The notes beneath the pieces are model-generated. The model had not been told where the DNA came from. It did not search any database and saw only the letters and a program-made list of their open reading frames with translations. Below, piece by piece: positions 42,955 to 51,272 of a DNA stretch of 51,272 nt. Each line of letters starts with the position of its first letter. Within the stretch, counting starts at the first letter, position 1. The stretch covers positions 39,751-91,022 of the forward strand of contig JAGMZX010000003.1 in the NCBI GenBank assembly GCA_018005585.1, read 5' to 3'. Both the position numbers and the translations under genes were made by a program. This DNA comes from Candidatus Hydrogenedentota bacterium (GTDB taxonomy: Bacteria; Hydrogenedentota; Hydrogenedentia; Hydrogenedentales; JAGMZX01).

Positions 42955-44106
42955 ATGGCAGACAAACGCACCATAGCCGCCTCGCGCGAGAATGCGCTGC
43001 GGACCGAGGAACTGCTGATCAACATGGGTCCGCAGCATCCCTCGACCCATGGCGTGCTGCGTCTTGTCGTGCGCACGGACGGCGAGATGGTCCGCGAGAC
43101 GTGGCCGCAGATCGGGTTCTTGCACCGCTGTTTCGAGAAGGTCGCCGAATCGATCAAGTACCCGCAGATCATCCCCTATACGGAGCGGATGGACTACTTG
43201 GCGGCGATGAACAATGCTCTGGCCTATTGCCTGGCTGTCGAGAAACTCGGCCGCATCGAAGTGCCGGAGCGCGCGGTCTACATCCGCGTTGTCATGGCCG
43301 AACTGAACCGCATCGCATCGCACTTGATAGCTTTCGGCACTTACGCGCTCGACCTCGGGGCGTTCACGCCGTTCCTTTATGCGTTCCGTGAACGCGAGAT
43401 GATCTTGTCGATTTTCGAAAAGGTCAGTGGCGGCCGGCTCCTCTACCACTATTCGCGTATTGGCGGCGTCGCGCGCGATATCACCCCGGACCTGGCCGAG
43501 GACATCCGCGCGTTCCTCGCGCAGATGCGCAAGGCCTGGCCCGAATACAACACCCTGCTGTCCGAGAATCAGATTTTCGTCAAGCGCACCGCGAACGTGG
43601 GCGCGATTTCACGCGAACAAGCCATAGCCTGGGGGCTGACCGGACCGTGCCTGCGCGGCAGCGGCGTCCGGTATGACCTGCGCAAGCAGCATCCCTATTC
43701 TCTCTACGAGCGCTTTGCCTTTGACGTGCCCGTCGGCGAAGGCGCCAAGGGCACGGTCGGTGACTGCTGGGATCGGTACTGGGTACGGATGCGCGAGATA
43801 ATGGAAAGCTGCAACATAGTGGAGCAGGCGCTCGACGGTTTGCCCGAGGGCGAGGTCATGGCGAAGCTGCCGCGCACCATCGACCTGCCGGAAGGCGAGG
43901 TTTACGTGCCGTGCGAAAACCCGCGCGGCGAACTGGGCTTCTATATCGTTTCCGGCGGCGGTTCAAAGGCGTTGCGCATCAAAGCGCGCGGGCCGTCGTT
44001 CTGCAACTTGAGCATTACCCACGAAATCTGCCGGGAAGTGCTTCTGGCGGACGTCGTAGCCATCGTCGGTTCGATCGACATCGTCTTGGGCGAGGTGGAC
44101 CGATGA
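42955..44106 (+). CDS. nuoD: NADH-quinone oxidoreductase subunit D
   Basis: 383 residues, the 49-kDa-type subunit that lines the quinone cavity with NuoB and descends from [NiFe]-hydrogenase large subunits. NMGPQHPSTHGVLRL is near the start, IGFLHRCFEKVAES follows, and it ends with the standard GSIDIVLGEVDR. Hydrogenase metal cysteines are absent, as expected. Three bases separate it from nuoC. The next gene is nuoH; nuoE, nuoF and nuoG, which usually follow, are missing. Confidence 0.97.
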   Translation: MADKRTIAASRENALRTEELLINMGPQHPSTHGVLRLVVRTDGEMVRETWPQIGFLHRCFEKVAESIKYPQIIPYTERMDYLAAMNNALAYCLAVEKLGRIEVPERAVYIRVVMAELNRIASHLIAFGTYALDLGAFTPFLYAFREREMILSIFEKVSGGRLLYHYSRIGGVARDITPDLAEDIRAFLAQMRKAWPEYNTLLSENQIFVKRTANVGAISREQAIAWGLTGPCLRGSGVRYDLRKQHPYSLYERFAFDVPVGEGAKGTVGDCWDRYWVRMREIMESCNIVEQALDGLPEGEVMAKLPRTIDLPEGEVYVPCENPRGELGFYIVSGGGSKALRIKARGPSFCNLSITHEICREVLLADVVAIVGSIDIVLGEVDR

Positions 44107-44126
44107 CGCAACCGGTGGCGTAGCCA

Positions 44127-45368
44127 ATGGACGAGTTTGTACGGTCATTCGAGAGCGGCGCGATGCGCACCCTGTGGCCAGCGCTCGAGCACATGCCGGC
44201 GTGGGTGCCTTTTGCAGTCGTCTACACGCTCGGCGGTCTGTTCTTCGCCGCGTGGATGGGCCTTATGGCGCTCGTCTGGACGTACGGGGAGCGCCGCATC
44301 GCCGGATTTATCCAAGTCCGGTTCGGCCCGGACCGCGTTGGCCCCGTCGGTATCCTGCAGCCCTTGACGGACGGCATCAAGCTCCTCGCAAAAGAGGATA
44401 TCATCCCGCGCGCCGCGCACCGGTTACTGTTCGAGGCCGCGCCGCTGCTCGTGTTTCTTGGCGTCATGATCCCCTATGCCGTACTGCCCTTCAGCGAGCG
44501 GTTCGTGTTGTCCAACATGGACGTGGCGTTGTATTACGTGCTGGCGTTTGAGGCTATCGAAGTCATCGGCGTACTGATGGCGGGTTGGGCCTCAGGCAGC
44601 AAATGGTCGCTGTACGGCGGCGTGCGCCTTGTGGCCCAGATGTTGTCCTACGAAATCCCCGTGGGGCTGTGTGTGCTTGTCGTGGTGCTGCTTGCGGGGT
44701 CGCTGAATCTGGGCGAAATCGTGCAATGGCAAACGCACGACGCGTTCGGCCTGGAGCATCCCTGGATACTTGGCTGGACGGTATTCCGCTCGCCCGCGGC
44801 CTTCATCGCGTTCATAGTGTTTTATGTTGCCGGGCTCGCGTCGACGAAACGCGCCCCCTTCGACCTGCCCGAGGCGGAAAGCGAGCTTGTCGCCGGATAT
44901 CACACCGAGTACTCCGGCATTCGCTTCTCCTTCTTCTTCATGTCGGAGTATGCGGCCATGTACGTCATGTCCGCGCTGACGGCGATACTGTTCCTGGGCG
45001 GGTGGCATGGCCCGATCCCGCGCCCGGACGTGCCCGAGGGTCTGACATTCCTGTCGCTGTGGAGCCAGGCAATGAGCGGGGGGATCTCCGGCGTGGACTC
45101 CTTCCTTGACAAAGTCTTTCTCTTCGTCGCAAGCGGGTTTGGGGCGCTTTTCAGTGGCCAGGGGCTGCGTATCGCGGCATCGGAGACAATTGGCGTCGTC
45201 AACATGGTTGGCAAGGCGTTTCTCCTTTATTTCGTCATGATCTGGGTGCGCTGGACGCTGCCGCGCATCCGTATCGACCAGGTCATGTATCTGTGTCTCA
45301 AGGTTTTTCTGCCCGTCAGCCTCCTATGCGTGCTGTGGGCCATGATCCAAGTGGTGGTATTCTCATGA
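44127..45368 (+). CDS. nuoH: NADH-quinone oxidoreductase subunit H
   Basis: 413 residues, with about eight or nine membrane helices; it forms the quinone entrance. ERRIAGFIQVRFGPDRVGP, PLTDGIKLLAKEDIIP and FDLPEAESELVAGYHTEY are the family signatures, with the conserved acidic loop residues. It is longer than the usual ~330-350 residues, mainly in the loop segment around residues 195-220 and near 285-330. Its stop overlaps the nuoI start (ATGA). Confidence 0.97.
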   Translation: MDEFVRSFESGAMRTLWPALEHMPAWVPFAVVYTLGGLFFAAWMGLMALVWTYGERRIAGFIQVRFGPDRVGPVGILQPLTDGIKLLAKEDIIPRAAHRLLFEAAPLLVFLGVMIPYAVLPFSERFVLSNMDVALYYVLAFEAIEVIGVLMAGWASGSKWSLYGGVRLVAQMLSYEIPVGLCVLVVVLLAGSLNLGEIVQWQTHDAFGLEHPWILGWTVFRSPAAFIAFIVFYVAGLASTKRAPFDLPEAESELVAGYHTEYSGIRFSFFFMSEYAAMYVMSALTAILFLGGWHGPIPRPDVPEGLTFLSLWSQAMSGGISGVDSFLDKVFLFVASGFGALFSGQGLRIAASETIGVVNMVGKAFLLYFVMIWVRWTLPRIRIDQVMYLCLKVFLPVSLLCVLWAMIQVVVFS

Positions 45369-45925
45369 GCGCACAAGTGAAACGCAGGCGCAACCCGCTG
45401 GCTCAGTACTTCGCCGATATCTGGGCCGGCATTGTGACCACCTATGCGGGGATGCGCCTGACGCTGGGTTACTTCTTCTCGAAGCCGGTCACGTTGCGTT
45501 ATCCCGAGCAGCGGCCCGTCATCCCGCCCACCCACCGCGGAATTCACACTTATGACGAGGACAGCTGCACCATCTGCCGGCGCTGCGCCATGGTCTGCCC
45601 CGTCGATTGTATCGATATCGAGACAGTCGGGCGCGGCAAAGACCAGCTCATGCTCCACTTCAGAATCGACTACGCGCGCTGCCTGTTCTGCAATCTGTGC
45701 GCGGAGGGCTGCCAGTCAAGCGGACTGAAGCTGACGGAAGGATATAACCTTGCTACAGGGTCGCGCGCGCTTTGTGTTCGTGAATTGGCCCGGCCCAAGA
45801 CGGAGGAAGAGATCCAGGCAGTGAAGGACCGTATCGCGCAAAAGGACGCCGAAAAAGCGGCAAAGGCGGCAAGAGAGGCGCTGGATAAGAAGGCGAAGGA
45901 ACAGCAGGAGGGCACCACGGCATGA
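45365..45925 (+). CDS. nuoI: NADH-quinone oxidoreductase subunit I (two [4Fe-4S] ferredoxin-type)
   Basis: 186 residues. Cluster motif one is CTICRRCAMVCP (Cys68, 71, 74, 78) and motif two CLFCNLCAEGC (Cys106, 109, 112, 116), which hold clusters N6a and N6b. The second motif is followed by Gln instead of the usual Pro. The C-terminal ~45 residues are a Lys/Ala/Glu-rich helix (QKDAEKAAKAAREAL), an extension not needed for the fold. The ATG at 45365 overlaps the nuoH stop. Confidence 0.97.
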   Translation: MSAQVKRRRNPLAQYFADIWAGIVTTYAGMRLTLGYFFSKPVTLRYPEQRPVIPPTHRGIHTYDEDSCTICRRCAMVCPVDCIDIETVGRGKDQLMLHFRIDYARCLFCNLCAEGCQSSGLKLTEGYNLATGSRALCVRELARPKTEEEIQAVKDRIAQKDAEKAAKAAREALDKKAKEQQEGTTA

Positions 45926-46455
45926 CCCCGGACCTTGCAGGGGCCGCGCCCGCGGCGTGGCAGGGAGCGAACATCTCCTTCTGGGGGATCACTGCGCTCG
46001 TGCTCGTATCCGCCTGCTTCGCCGCGTTCAGCCGCCGGATCGTCTATGCGGCATTTGCCCTGTTCTTCACGCTGGTCGGCATGGCGGGCTACTACGTCCT
46101 GCTCGGCTCCGGCTTCCTTGCCGTCACGCAAATCATCATCTATGTCGGGGGCATTCTGGTGCTGCTCATGTTCGGCATTCTGCTCACGAGCGCGCCCATC
46201 GTGCGCGAACCCATCGAGTCCCGATACCTGTACGCCGCCGCGCTAGTCTGCGGCGTGGTGCTCTTCGCGGTGCTGGCCACTGCCGTACTGAACACACCCT
46301 GGCAGGTGACGCCGTCCGCGGCGGAGCCACCAAGCGAGGTGCGCGCGCTGGGCAGGCAAATGCTCACTACGTACCTCGTGCCGCTGGAAGTCGCGGGTAT
46401 TACGCTCTTGTTCTGCCTCGTGGGCGCGGCTTATCTGGTGCGGAGGCGCGAGTAA
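45922..46455 (+). CDS. nuoJ: NADH-quinone oxidoreductase subunit J
   Basis: 177 residues with five predicted membrane helices. Family markers include AGYYVLLGSGFLAVTQIIIYVGGILVL-type helix three (read as short pieces GFLAVTQ and YVGGILVL), including the pi-bulge region. It starts at 45922 overlapping the nuoI stop (ATGA) and ends sharing one base with the nuoK start. Confidence 0.95.
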   Translation: MTPDLAGAAPAAWQGANISFWGITALVLVSACFAAFSRRIVYAAFALFFTLVGMAGYYVLLGSGFLAVTQIIIYVGGILVLLMFGILLTSAPIVREPIESRYLYAAALVCGVVLFAVLATAVLNTPWQVTPSAAEPPSEVRALGRQMLTTYLVPLEVAGITLLFCLVGAAYLVRRRE

Positions 46456-46808
46456 TGCCAAACACCGCCAACCTGTTCAGCGCCCATCCCGGCGGCATTC
46501 ACCTCTACCTGCTCGTCGCCGTCGCGCTATTCTGTCTGGGTCTCACCGCTTGCATCATGCGCCGTAACGCGATCGGCGTCCTTATCGGCATAGAACTGTT
46601 GCTCAACGCCGCGATCCTCAACTTCATGACCTTCTGGCATTTCCGGGGCGGGCTGGAGACGGATGGGGCGCTGTCCGGCCCGGTCATGGGCGTGTTCATC
46701 ATTATTCTCGCGGCATGCGAAGCCGCAATCGCGCTGGCAATCCTGATCAACCTGTTTCACAATTTCGGCTCCGTCCAGGTGGACAAACCGCAGCGGATGA
46801 AGAAGTAG
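46455..46808 (+). CDS. nuoK: NADH-quinone oxidoreductase subunit K
   Basis: 117 residues, three membrane helices, slightly longer than the usual ~100. The GIELLLNAAILNF helix carries the conserved Glu of the proton path, and a second Glu lies in AACEAAIALAI. Start at 46455 by TAATG overlap with nuoJ. Confidence 0.96.
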   Translation: MPNTANLFSAHPGGIHLYLLVAVALFCLGLTACIMRRNAIGVLIGIELLLNAAILNFMTFWHFRGGLETDGALSGPVMGVFIIILAACEAAIALAILINLFHNFGSVQVDKPQRMKK

Positions 46809-46816
46809 CCGTGGAC

Positions 46817-48919
46817 ATGACCGTGCTGACATATGCGTTGTTAATCTTTGCGCTGCCGCTGGCTGCGTTCCTGCTGCTTGGCCTGTGCAACAAGCGTCTG
46901 CCGCGGCGGGGCGATTTCATCGCCACGTCCGTGCTCGGCACATGCCTCTTTCTTGCGCTGCTGCTGTTTTACAGGGCGTGGCGGTCGCCGCAGCACATCA
47001 TGCTCGACGTGACGTTCGACTGGCTGCCCCTGTGCGCAGGGGTGAACCTGAATGGCGGACTGATGGTGGACCGCCTGACCGCCGTCATGCTGGTAGTAGT
47101 GACGCTGGTCAGCTTTCTTGTCCATCTCTTTTCGACGAAATACATGGAAGGCGATGTCCGTTACGGGCGGTACTATGCGTCGCTGCTGTTGTTCACGACC
47201 TCGATGCTCGGGCTCGTGCTCGCGAACAATCTCCTGTACTTGTACATGTTCTGGGAATTGGTCGGCCTCTCCTCCTATGTGCTTATTGGCCACTGGTTCG
47301 AAAAGAAGTCGGCGTCTGACGCGGCGATGAAGGCGTTCATCACAACACGCCTCGGCGACGTTGGCATGTTTATCGGCATCATGGTCTGCTATTTCCAGGT
47401 GGGATCGCTGCACTACGCGGACCTGTTTGCCGCCGTGAGCGACGGAACCCTCTCGGAATCGTGGCGGACGCTGGCGGGGCTGGGCCTCTTCTTCGGCGCC
47501 ATGGGCAAGAGCGCGCAGTTCCCGCTGCATGTCTGGCTTCCGGACGCGATGGAAGGCCCGACGCCGGTAAGCGCGTTGATTCATGCCGCCACCATGGTGG
47601 CGGCGGGCGTCTACCTGACGGGCCGGCTGTTGCCGTTCTTCAATGAACCGACTTTGCTCTTCATCGCGTACGTCGGCGCGTTCACGGCCTTGTTTGCGGC
47701 CACCATCGCGCTGGTGCAGGACGACATCAAGAAAGTGCTCGCCTACTCGACCGTGAGCCAGCTCGGATACATGATCCTGGCTTTGGGCGTGGGCGGGTAC
47801 GTGTCCGGACTGTTCCACCTCACAACGCACGCGTTTTTCAAGGCCGGTCTGTTCCTGGGCGCGGGCGCGGTCATCTACGCGATGCATCACGAACAGTCCA
47901 TGAGCAAGTACGGCGGTCTGCGCCACAAAATGCCAATCACGACGGTGTGTTACTTGCTCGCGACGCTGGCGCTGACCGGTTTCCCCGGGTTTTCCGGCTT
48001 CTGGAGCAAGGACGCAATTCTCAGCGACGCACTGGCCTTCGCCATGCTGCACGGCCATTGGTTCCTGCCCGTCGCCGGGTTTACGACCGTGTTTCTGACC
48101 GCGTTCTACATGTTCCGGCAGTTCTTTCTGACCTTTACCGGAAAACCGCGCGACCATCACGCCTACAGCCACGCGCATGAAGTCCCGTGGCCGATGCTGG
48201 CGGCGCTCATCGCGCTCGGCGCGTTGGCGGTCATCGGAGGCGGGTTCGGTCAGTGGTTCGGCGTCATGAATCCCAGCCGGGACGGCATTGAGCAGGTCTC
48301 CGACTTCCGTGAAGCCGGTTTCCACTCCCCCATCACGGAAAGAGCGATGGAGCATGCGCCGGAACGCGGCCAGGCTGTCACGCACGCGCACGACGAAGCC
48401 CACGACCCCGCATCAGAAGCGAAACATGCCGCGCACGGCATCGCCATGAAGCTTTCTACGCTGCTCGCACTGAGCGGCATCGTTTTCGGTGCGCTGATGT
48501 ACCTGCAGCGGCGCAACGGGCGCACGGTCCTGCAGCCCGAATTCTTCGTCAAGACGTTCCGGCCGGTACACACGCTTCTGCTGAACAAGTACTATTTTGA
48601 CGAAATTTACATGGCTTGTTTCGTGATGACCACGCGCGCCTTGGGCGCGTTCGCCGCCCTGTTCGACCGGAAGATCATCGACGCGGTGGTGAACCTCTTT
48701 GGGCGCCTGAGCATCGTCTGGTCCATAGTCATTGAGTGGGTGGACCGTCGCATCGTCGACGGCCTGTTCGTGAATGGAGCATCCAATACAACCTATGCGG
48801 CCGGGGAGCGCCTCGCGGCAGCCCAGACCGGCCGCATTCGCGACTATCTGTTGCTGACGGTGGTGGGACTACTGGTCATTTGCGGCGCCTGTTTCCTGGT
48901 GTATTGCCAGATTCAATGA
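46817..48919 (+). CDS. nuoL: NADH-quinone oxidoreductase subunit L
   Basis: About 700 residues, an antiporter-like proton-pumping subunit with 14-16 helices and the long lateral helix at the C-terminus. MFWELVGLSSYVLIGHWF carries the key Glu, and FPLHVWLPDAMEGPTPVSA, SALIHAATMVAAGVYL and VLAYSTVSQLGYM are present. A His/Glu-rich loop (about residues 505-540, THAHDEAHDP) precedes the C-terminal part. A GTG at 46811 is an alternative start two codons upstream; neither has a strong binding site. Confidence 0.96.
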   Translation: MTVLTYALLIFALPLAAFLLLGLCNKRLPRRGDFIATSVLGTCLFLALLLFYRAWRSPQHIMLDVTFDWLPLCAGVNLNGGLMVDRLTAVMLVVVTLVSFLVHLFSTKYMEGDVRYGRYYASLLLFTTSMLGLVLANNLLYLYMFWELVGLSSYVLIGHWFEKKSASDAAMKAFITTRLGDVGMFIGIMVCYFQVGSLHYADLFAAVSDGTLSESWRTLAGLGLFFGAMGKSAQFPLHVWLPDAMEGPTPVSALIHAATMVAAGVYLTGRLLPFFNEPTLLFIAYVGAFTALFAATIALVQDDIKKVLAYSTVSQLGYMILALGVGGYVSGLFHLTTHAFFKAGLFLGAGAVIYAMHHEQSMSKYGGLRHKMPITTVCYLLATLALTGFPGFSGFWSKDAILSDALAFAMLHGHWFLPVAGFTTVFLTAFYMFRQFFLTFTGKPRDHHAYSHAHEVPWPMLAALIALGALAVIGGGFGQWFGVMNPSRDGIEQVSDFREAGFHSPITERAMEHAPERGQAVTHAHDEAHDPASEAKHAAHGIAMKLSTLLALSGIVFGALMYLQRRNGRTVLQPEFFVKTFRPVHTLLLNKYYFDEIYMACFVMTTRALGAFAALFDRKIIDAVVNLFGRLSIVWSIVIEWVDRRIVDGLFVNGASNTTYAAGERLAAAQTGRIRDYLLLTVVGLLVICGACFLVYCQIQ

Positions 48920-48979
48920 GAAATACGCGAACACTACACGTGGGAAGAACGAATAAATAGCCGGAATTGAAACAAAGCC

Positions 48980-50515
48980 ATGGACAAATCTCTGCTTTCG
49001 CTGATTACCTTCGTGCCGCTGGCCGGCGCGGCCGTCATGCTGGTGTTGCCGGGCCGCGCACACAACGCGATCCGAGCGGCGGCAGTTGCCACCAGCGGCA
49101 TCGTCTTCCTGCTGACGTTGTACCTGTGGCGGGTCTTCGACCCCTCTTTGCTGTCGGCGGGCACGCCCTATTCGCCCTACGATGGGAGAACGTTCACGGA
49201 AATTGCCTGGATCCCCTCCTATCACATCTATTTCCGGCTGGGCGTTGACGGGCTTTCGGTCATGCTTATCCTGCTCACCGGTCTGCTCTCGTTTCTGGCC
49301 TGTTTCAGCGCCTTCACCATAAAGAAACAGGTGAAAGGCTTCTTCGTCTTGTTCATGCTGCTGATCACGGGGATGATGGGCGTGTTCATGGCGCTGGATT
49401 TCTTCCTCTTTTATGTGTTCTGGGAAGTCATGCTGCTGCCGATGTACTTTCTCATCGGTATCTGGGGCGGCCCCCGCAAGGAATACGCGGCTATCAAGTT
49501 CTTTATCTACACGCTGCTGGGCTCGGTCCTGATCCTGCTCGTCATGCTGGCCTATTACTTCAAGATGACTTCCGCGGGCTTCCCCGAATATGCGTTCAAC
49601 ATTCCGGAACTCGTTGCGCGCAAGCCCTTCAATGTGCCCGGCGGCCCGACTCTATTCCAGTATCTCATGTTCTGGGGCCTGTTCATCGGTTTCGCGATCA
49701 AGGTGCCGATCTTCCCGTTCCATACGTGGCTTCCCGACGCGCACGTCGAGGCGCCGACCGCGATTTCCGTCATACTCGCGGGCGTATTGCTGAAAATGGG
49801 CGGGTACGGCATCCTGCGGCTGAACTATCCCCTGCTGCCGGAGGTCGGGGCGGCGCCGGGCGTCATGTGGTTCCTCGCGCTGCTGGGCGTCGTCAACATC
49901 ATCTATGGCGCGCTGTGCGCGCTGGGCCAGAGCGATTTCAAACGGCTGGTCGCCTACTCGTCCGTGAGCCACATGGGCTACGTGCTGCTGGGTATCGCAA
50001 TCCTGCGCACCGAAGGCGTCAACGGCGCCATATTCCAGATGTTCGCGCACGGGTTGTCCAGCGCGATGATGTTCATGCTCGTCGGCGTGGTGTATGAACG
50101 CGCACATCACCGCGAAATCGCGCGTTTCGGCGGCATTGCCGTGCAGATGCCCGTCTATTTCGCGCTGGCCGTGATCGGCTTCTTTGCGTCGCTCGGCTTG
50201 CCCGCGCTGGTCGGGTTCATCGGCGAAGTCATGGTCTTCCTGGGCGCGTTCCGCTACAGCCCCTGGATCGCCGGCGTTTCCACGCTCGGCATGCTGCTGA
50301 CCGCCGCTTACATCCTCTGGACGATGCAGCGGGTCTACCTGGGCAATCCGAAGGAAGAGCATGCGGGGTTTCCCGACAGCAACCGGTGGGAACTGATCTC
50401 GATTGCGCCGCTCGCCGTGCTCTGTATCGTGTTTGGCGTCATGCCAATGCTCATACTCAACATTTTCAGCGGTTCAACGGAAGTGTTCATGAGCCTGTTC
50501 AAGGGCCTCGTATGA
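48980..50515 (+). CDS. nuoM: NADH-quinone oxidoreductase subunit M
   Basis: 511 residues, a second antiporter-like pumping subunit with 13-14 helices. The FLFYVFWEVMLLPMYF helix with its Glu, FPFHTWLPDAHVEAPT, and VAYSSVSHMGYVLLG are all present. A 60-base gap separates it from nuoL, the longest gap inside the operon, with no hairpin that would stop transcription. Confidence 0.97.
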   Translation: MDKSLLSLITFVPLAGAAVMLVLPGRAHNAIRAAAVATSGIVFLLTLYLWRVFDPSLLSAGTPYSPYDGRTFTEIAWIPSYHIYFRLGVDGLSVMLILLTGLLSFLACFSAFTIKKQVKGFFVLFMLLITGMMGVFMALDFFLFYVFWEVMLLPMYFLIGIWGGPRKEYAAIKFFIYTLLGSVLILLVMLAYYFKMTSAGFPEYAFNIPELVARKPFNVPGGPTLFQYLMFWGLFIGFAIKVPIFPFHTWLPDAHVEAPTAISVILAGVLLKMGGYGILRLNYPLLPEVGAAPGVMWFLALLGVVNIIYGALCALGQSDFKRLVAYSSVSHMGYVLLGIAILRTEGVNGAIFQMFAHGLSSAMMFMLVGVVYERAHHREIARFGGIAVQMPVYFALAVIGFFASLGLPALVGFIGEVMVFLGAFRYSPWIAGVSTLGMLLTAAYILWTMQRVYLGNPKEEHAGFPDSNRWELISIAPLAVLCIVFGVMPMLILNIFSGSTEVFMSLFKGLV

Positions 50516-50540
50516 CAAAGTCCCGGATTGAGAATTAGCC

Positions 50541-51272
50541 ATGCCGCCAGGTCAAGCCAACAGTTTTTTGCCCATCCTGCTCGTGGCCGCGGGCGCGTGC
50601 GCGGTGATTGTGGCGGACATGCTTGCGCCGCTGTCTCGCAGCCGCCGGGTATCAGGCCTGACCGCGCTCGCGGCCGTGCTGGCGGCGCTGGCCGCGCTGC
50701 TGGCCGACATGGGCGCGGGCGTGTTTCACGGCCTCAACTACCGTTTCAGCGGCATGCTGGCCTATGACACGGTGTCCACGTTCCTGACGCTGGTCTTTCT
50801 CTGCGGTGCGGCAGCGGTCATTCTCTTCGCGCTGCGCAGCGGCGAAACCGCCGCGTACCGGCAAGGCGAATTCTACGCGTTACTGTTGGGCGCGGTTCTC
50901 GGCGCCATTCTCCTTGTTACCGCGAACCATCTCGTTCTGTTCGTTCTCGGAATCGAAACGCTGAGCATGTGCTCCTACGTCCTCGCGGGATTCCTCAAGG
51001 ACGACCGCAACTCAGCGGAAGCAAGCCTCAAGTACCTGATCTACGGCGCTGTCGTCTCGGGCATCCTGTTCTTTGGACTGAGTTATCTATACGGGCTGTC
51101 CGGGACGCTGGAAGTGAAGCAGATCGGCGTAAACATGGCCGCTAGGGTGCAGTCCGGCGAAACCGGTCTGGTGTTTCTCTATGCTCTCGGCGCGCTGCTG
51201 CTCGCCGGCCTCGGCTTCAAGATGGCGCTGGTGCCGTTCCACTTCTGGTGTCCGGACGTGTACCAGGGCGCT
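50541..51272 (+). CDS. nuoN: NADH-quinone oxidoreductase subunit N (cut by right edge)
   Basis: The first 244 codons of a third antiporter-like subunit, starting at the ATG at 50541, 25 bases after nuoM. GIETLSMCSYVLAGF (with the conserved Glu), SLKYLIYGAVVSGI and the closing KMALVPFHFWCPDVYQG are diagnostic of NuoN. The remaining half lies beyond the window. Confidence 0.95.
   Translation, partial: MPPGQANSFLPILLVAAGACAVIVADMLAPLSRSRRVSGLTALAAVLAALAALLADMGAGVFHGLNYRFSGMLAYDTVSTFLTLVFLCGAAAVILFALRSGETAAYRQGEFYALLLGAVLGAILLVTANHLVLFVLGIETLSMCSYVLAGFLKDDRNSAEASLKYLIYGAVVSGILFFGLSYLYGLSGTLEVKQIGVNMAARVQSGETGLVFLYALGALLLAGLGFKMALVPFHFWCPDVYQGA

Noticed and set aside
46841-48403. 520-codon open frame on the minus strand opposite nuoL
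   Set aside because: Antisense shadow of nuoL; product is rich in Arg, Gln and His and lacks any family signature.
1-51272. tRNA, rRNA, CRISPR array, phage or transposon sequences
   Set aside because: No T-loop-like motifs in gaps, no regularly spaced repeats, and no integrase, transposase or terminal inverted repeats were seen.

Overview
The window is a GC-rich bacterial chromosome segment with about 38 protein genes. I see no rRNA or tRNA gene, CRISPR array, integrase or insertion sequence. The gene content suggests a free-living, Gram-negative-like, carbohydrate-degrading bacterium, possibly Candidatus Hydrogenedentota or a Planctomycete/Lentisphaera-like relative. The hints are large secreted glycoside hydrolase-like proteins, a secreted beta-helix protein and an amidase that both carry GEGEGE linkers, a Tat-exported Gfo/Idh/MocA oxidoreductase, a sulfatase-like protein, a yeast/plant-type ketol-acid reductoisomerase and the small ribosomal protein Thx. 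This placement is inference from family content; no marker gene in the window proves it.

Layout. 1-7.0 kb (minus): a surface and polysaccharide block with a giant beta-helix protein, a GHL6-like hydrolase and an alpha-galactosidase-like hydrolase cut by the left edge. 7.3-8.1 kb (minus): a tandem cyclic-nucleotide-binding protein. It is divergent from a multi-pass membrane protein, which is followed by zwf and pgl (oxidative pentose phosphate entry). 12.9-15.8 kb (minus): a clan GH-A hydrolase. 15.9-17.6 kb (minus): a MEMO1-family protein with an N-terminal extension, overlapping a small membrane protein. 17.7-22.6 kb (minus): purM-purL-purQ, with a PurS-like region fused to PurL. 22.8-23.45 kb: ogt (plus) and a 35-codon Thx gene (minus). 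23.5-28.6 kb (minus): a sulfatase-fold protein lacking the sulfatase motif, a cell-wall amidase and a PilZ protein. 28.9-32.3 kb (plus): a bisphosphate nucleotidase, ilvC with a clear promoter and terminator, and a PP2C phosphatase. 32.6-36.0 kb (plus): a Tat-exported oxidoreductase and a HEAT-repeat protein. 36.0-40.3 kb (minus): a four-PAS hybrid histidine kinase, a possible 25-codon leader ORF and anmK. 40.5-41.2 kb (plus): cysC. 41.4 kb to the right edge (plus): nuoABCDHIJKLMN, with nuoN cut by the edge.

How the parts work together. The left block breaks down or remodels polysaccharide at or outside the envelope. zwf and pgl supply NADPH and 6-phosphogluconate. The pur genes form the middle of IMP synthesis. 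CysC makes PAPS, and the bisphosphate nucleotidase clears PAP, so both imply PAPS metabolism. AnmK and the amidase serve peptidoglycan turnover. The nuo operon encodes the membrane and quinone arms of complex I but lacks the nuoE, nuoF and nuoG genes of the NADH-oxidising arm, so the electron donor must be encoded elsewhere or be something other than NADH.

I see no single unmistakable new system. The best candidates for a second look are the sulfatase-fold protein with a threonine at the nucleophile position, the MEMO-membrane protein pair, the exported oxidoreductase-HEAT pair, the beta-helix protein with its Gly/Cys C-terminal anchor, and the hairpin-enclosed ribosome binding site ahead of the kinase gene.
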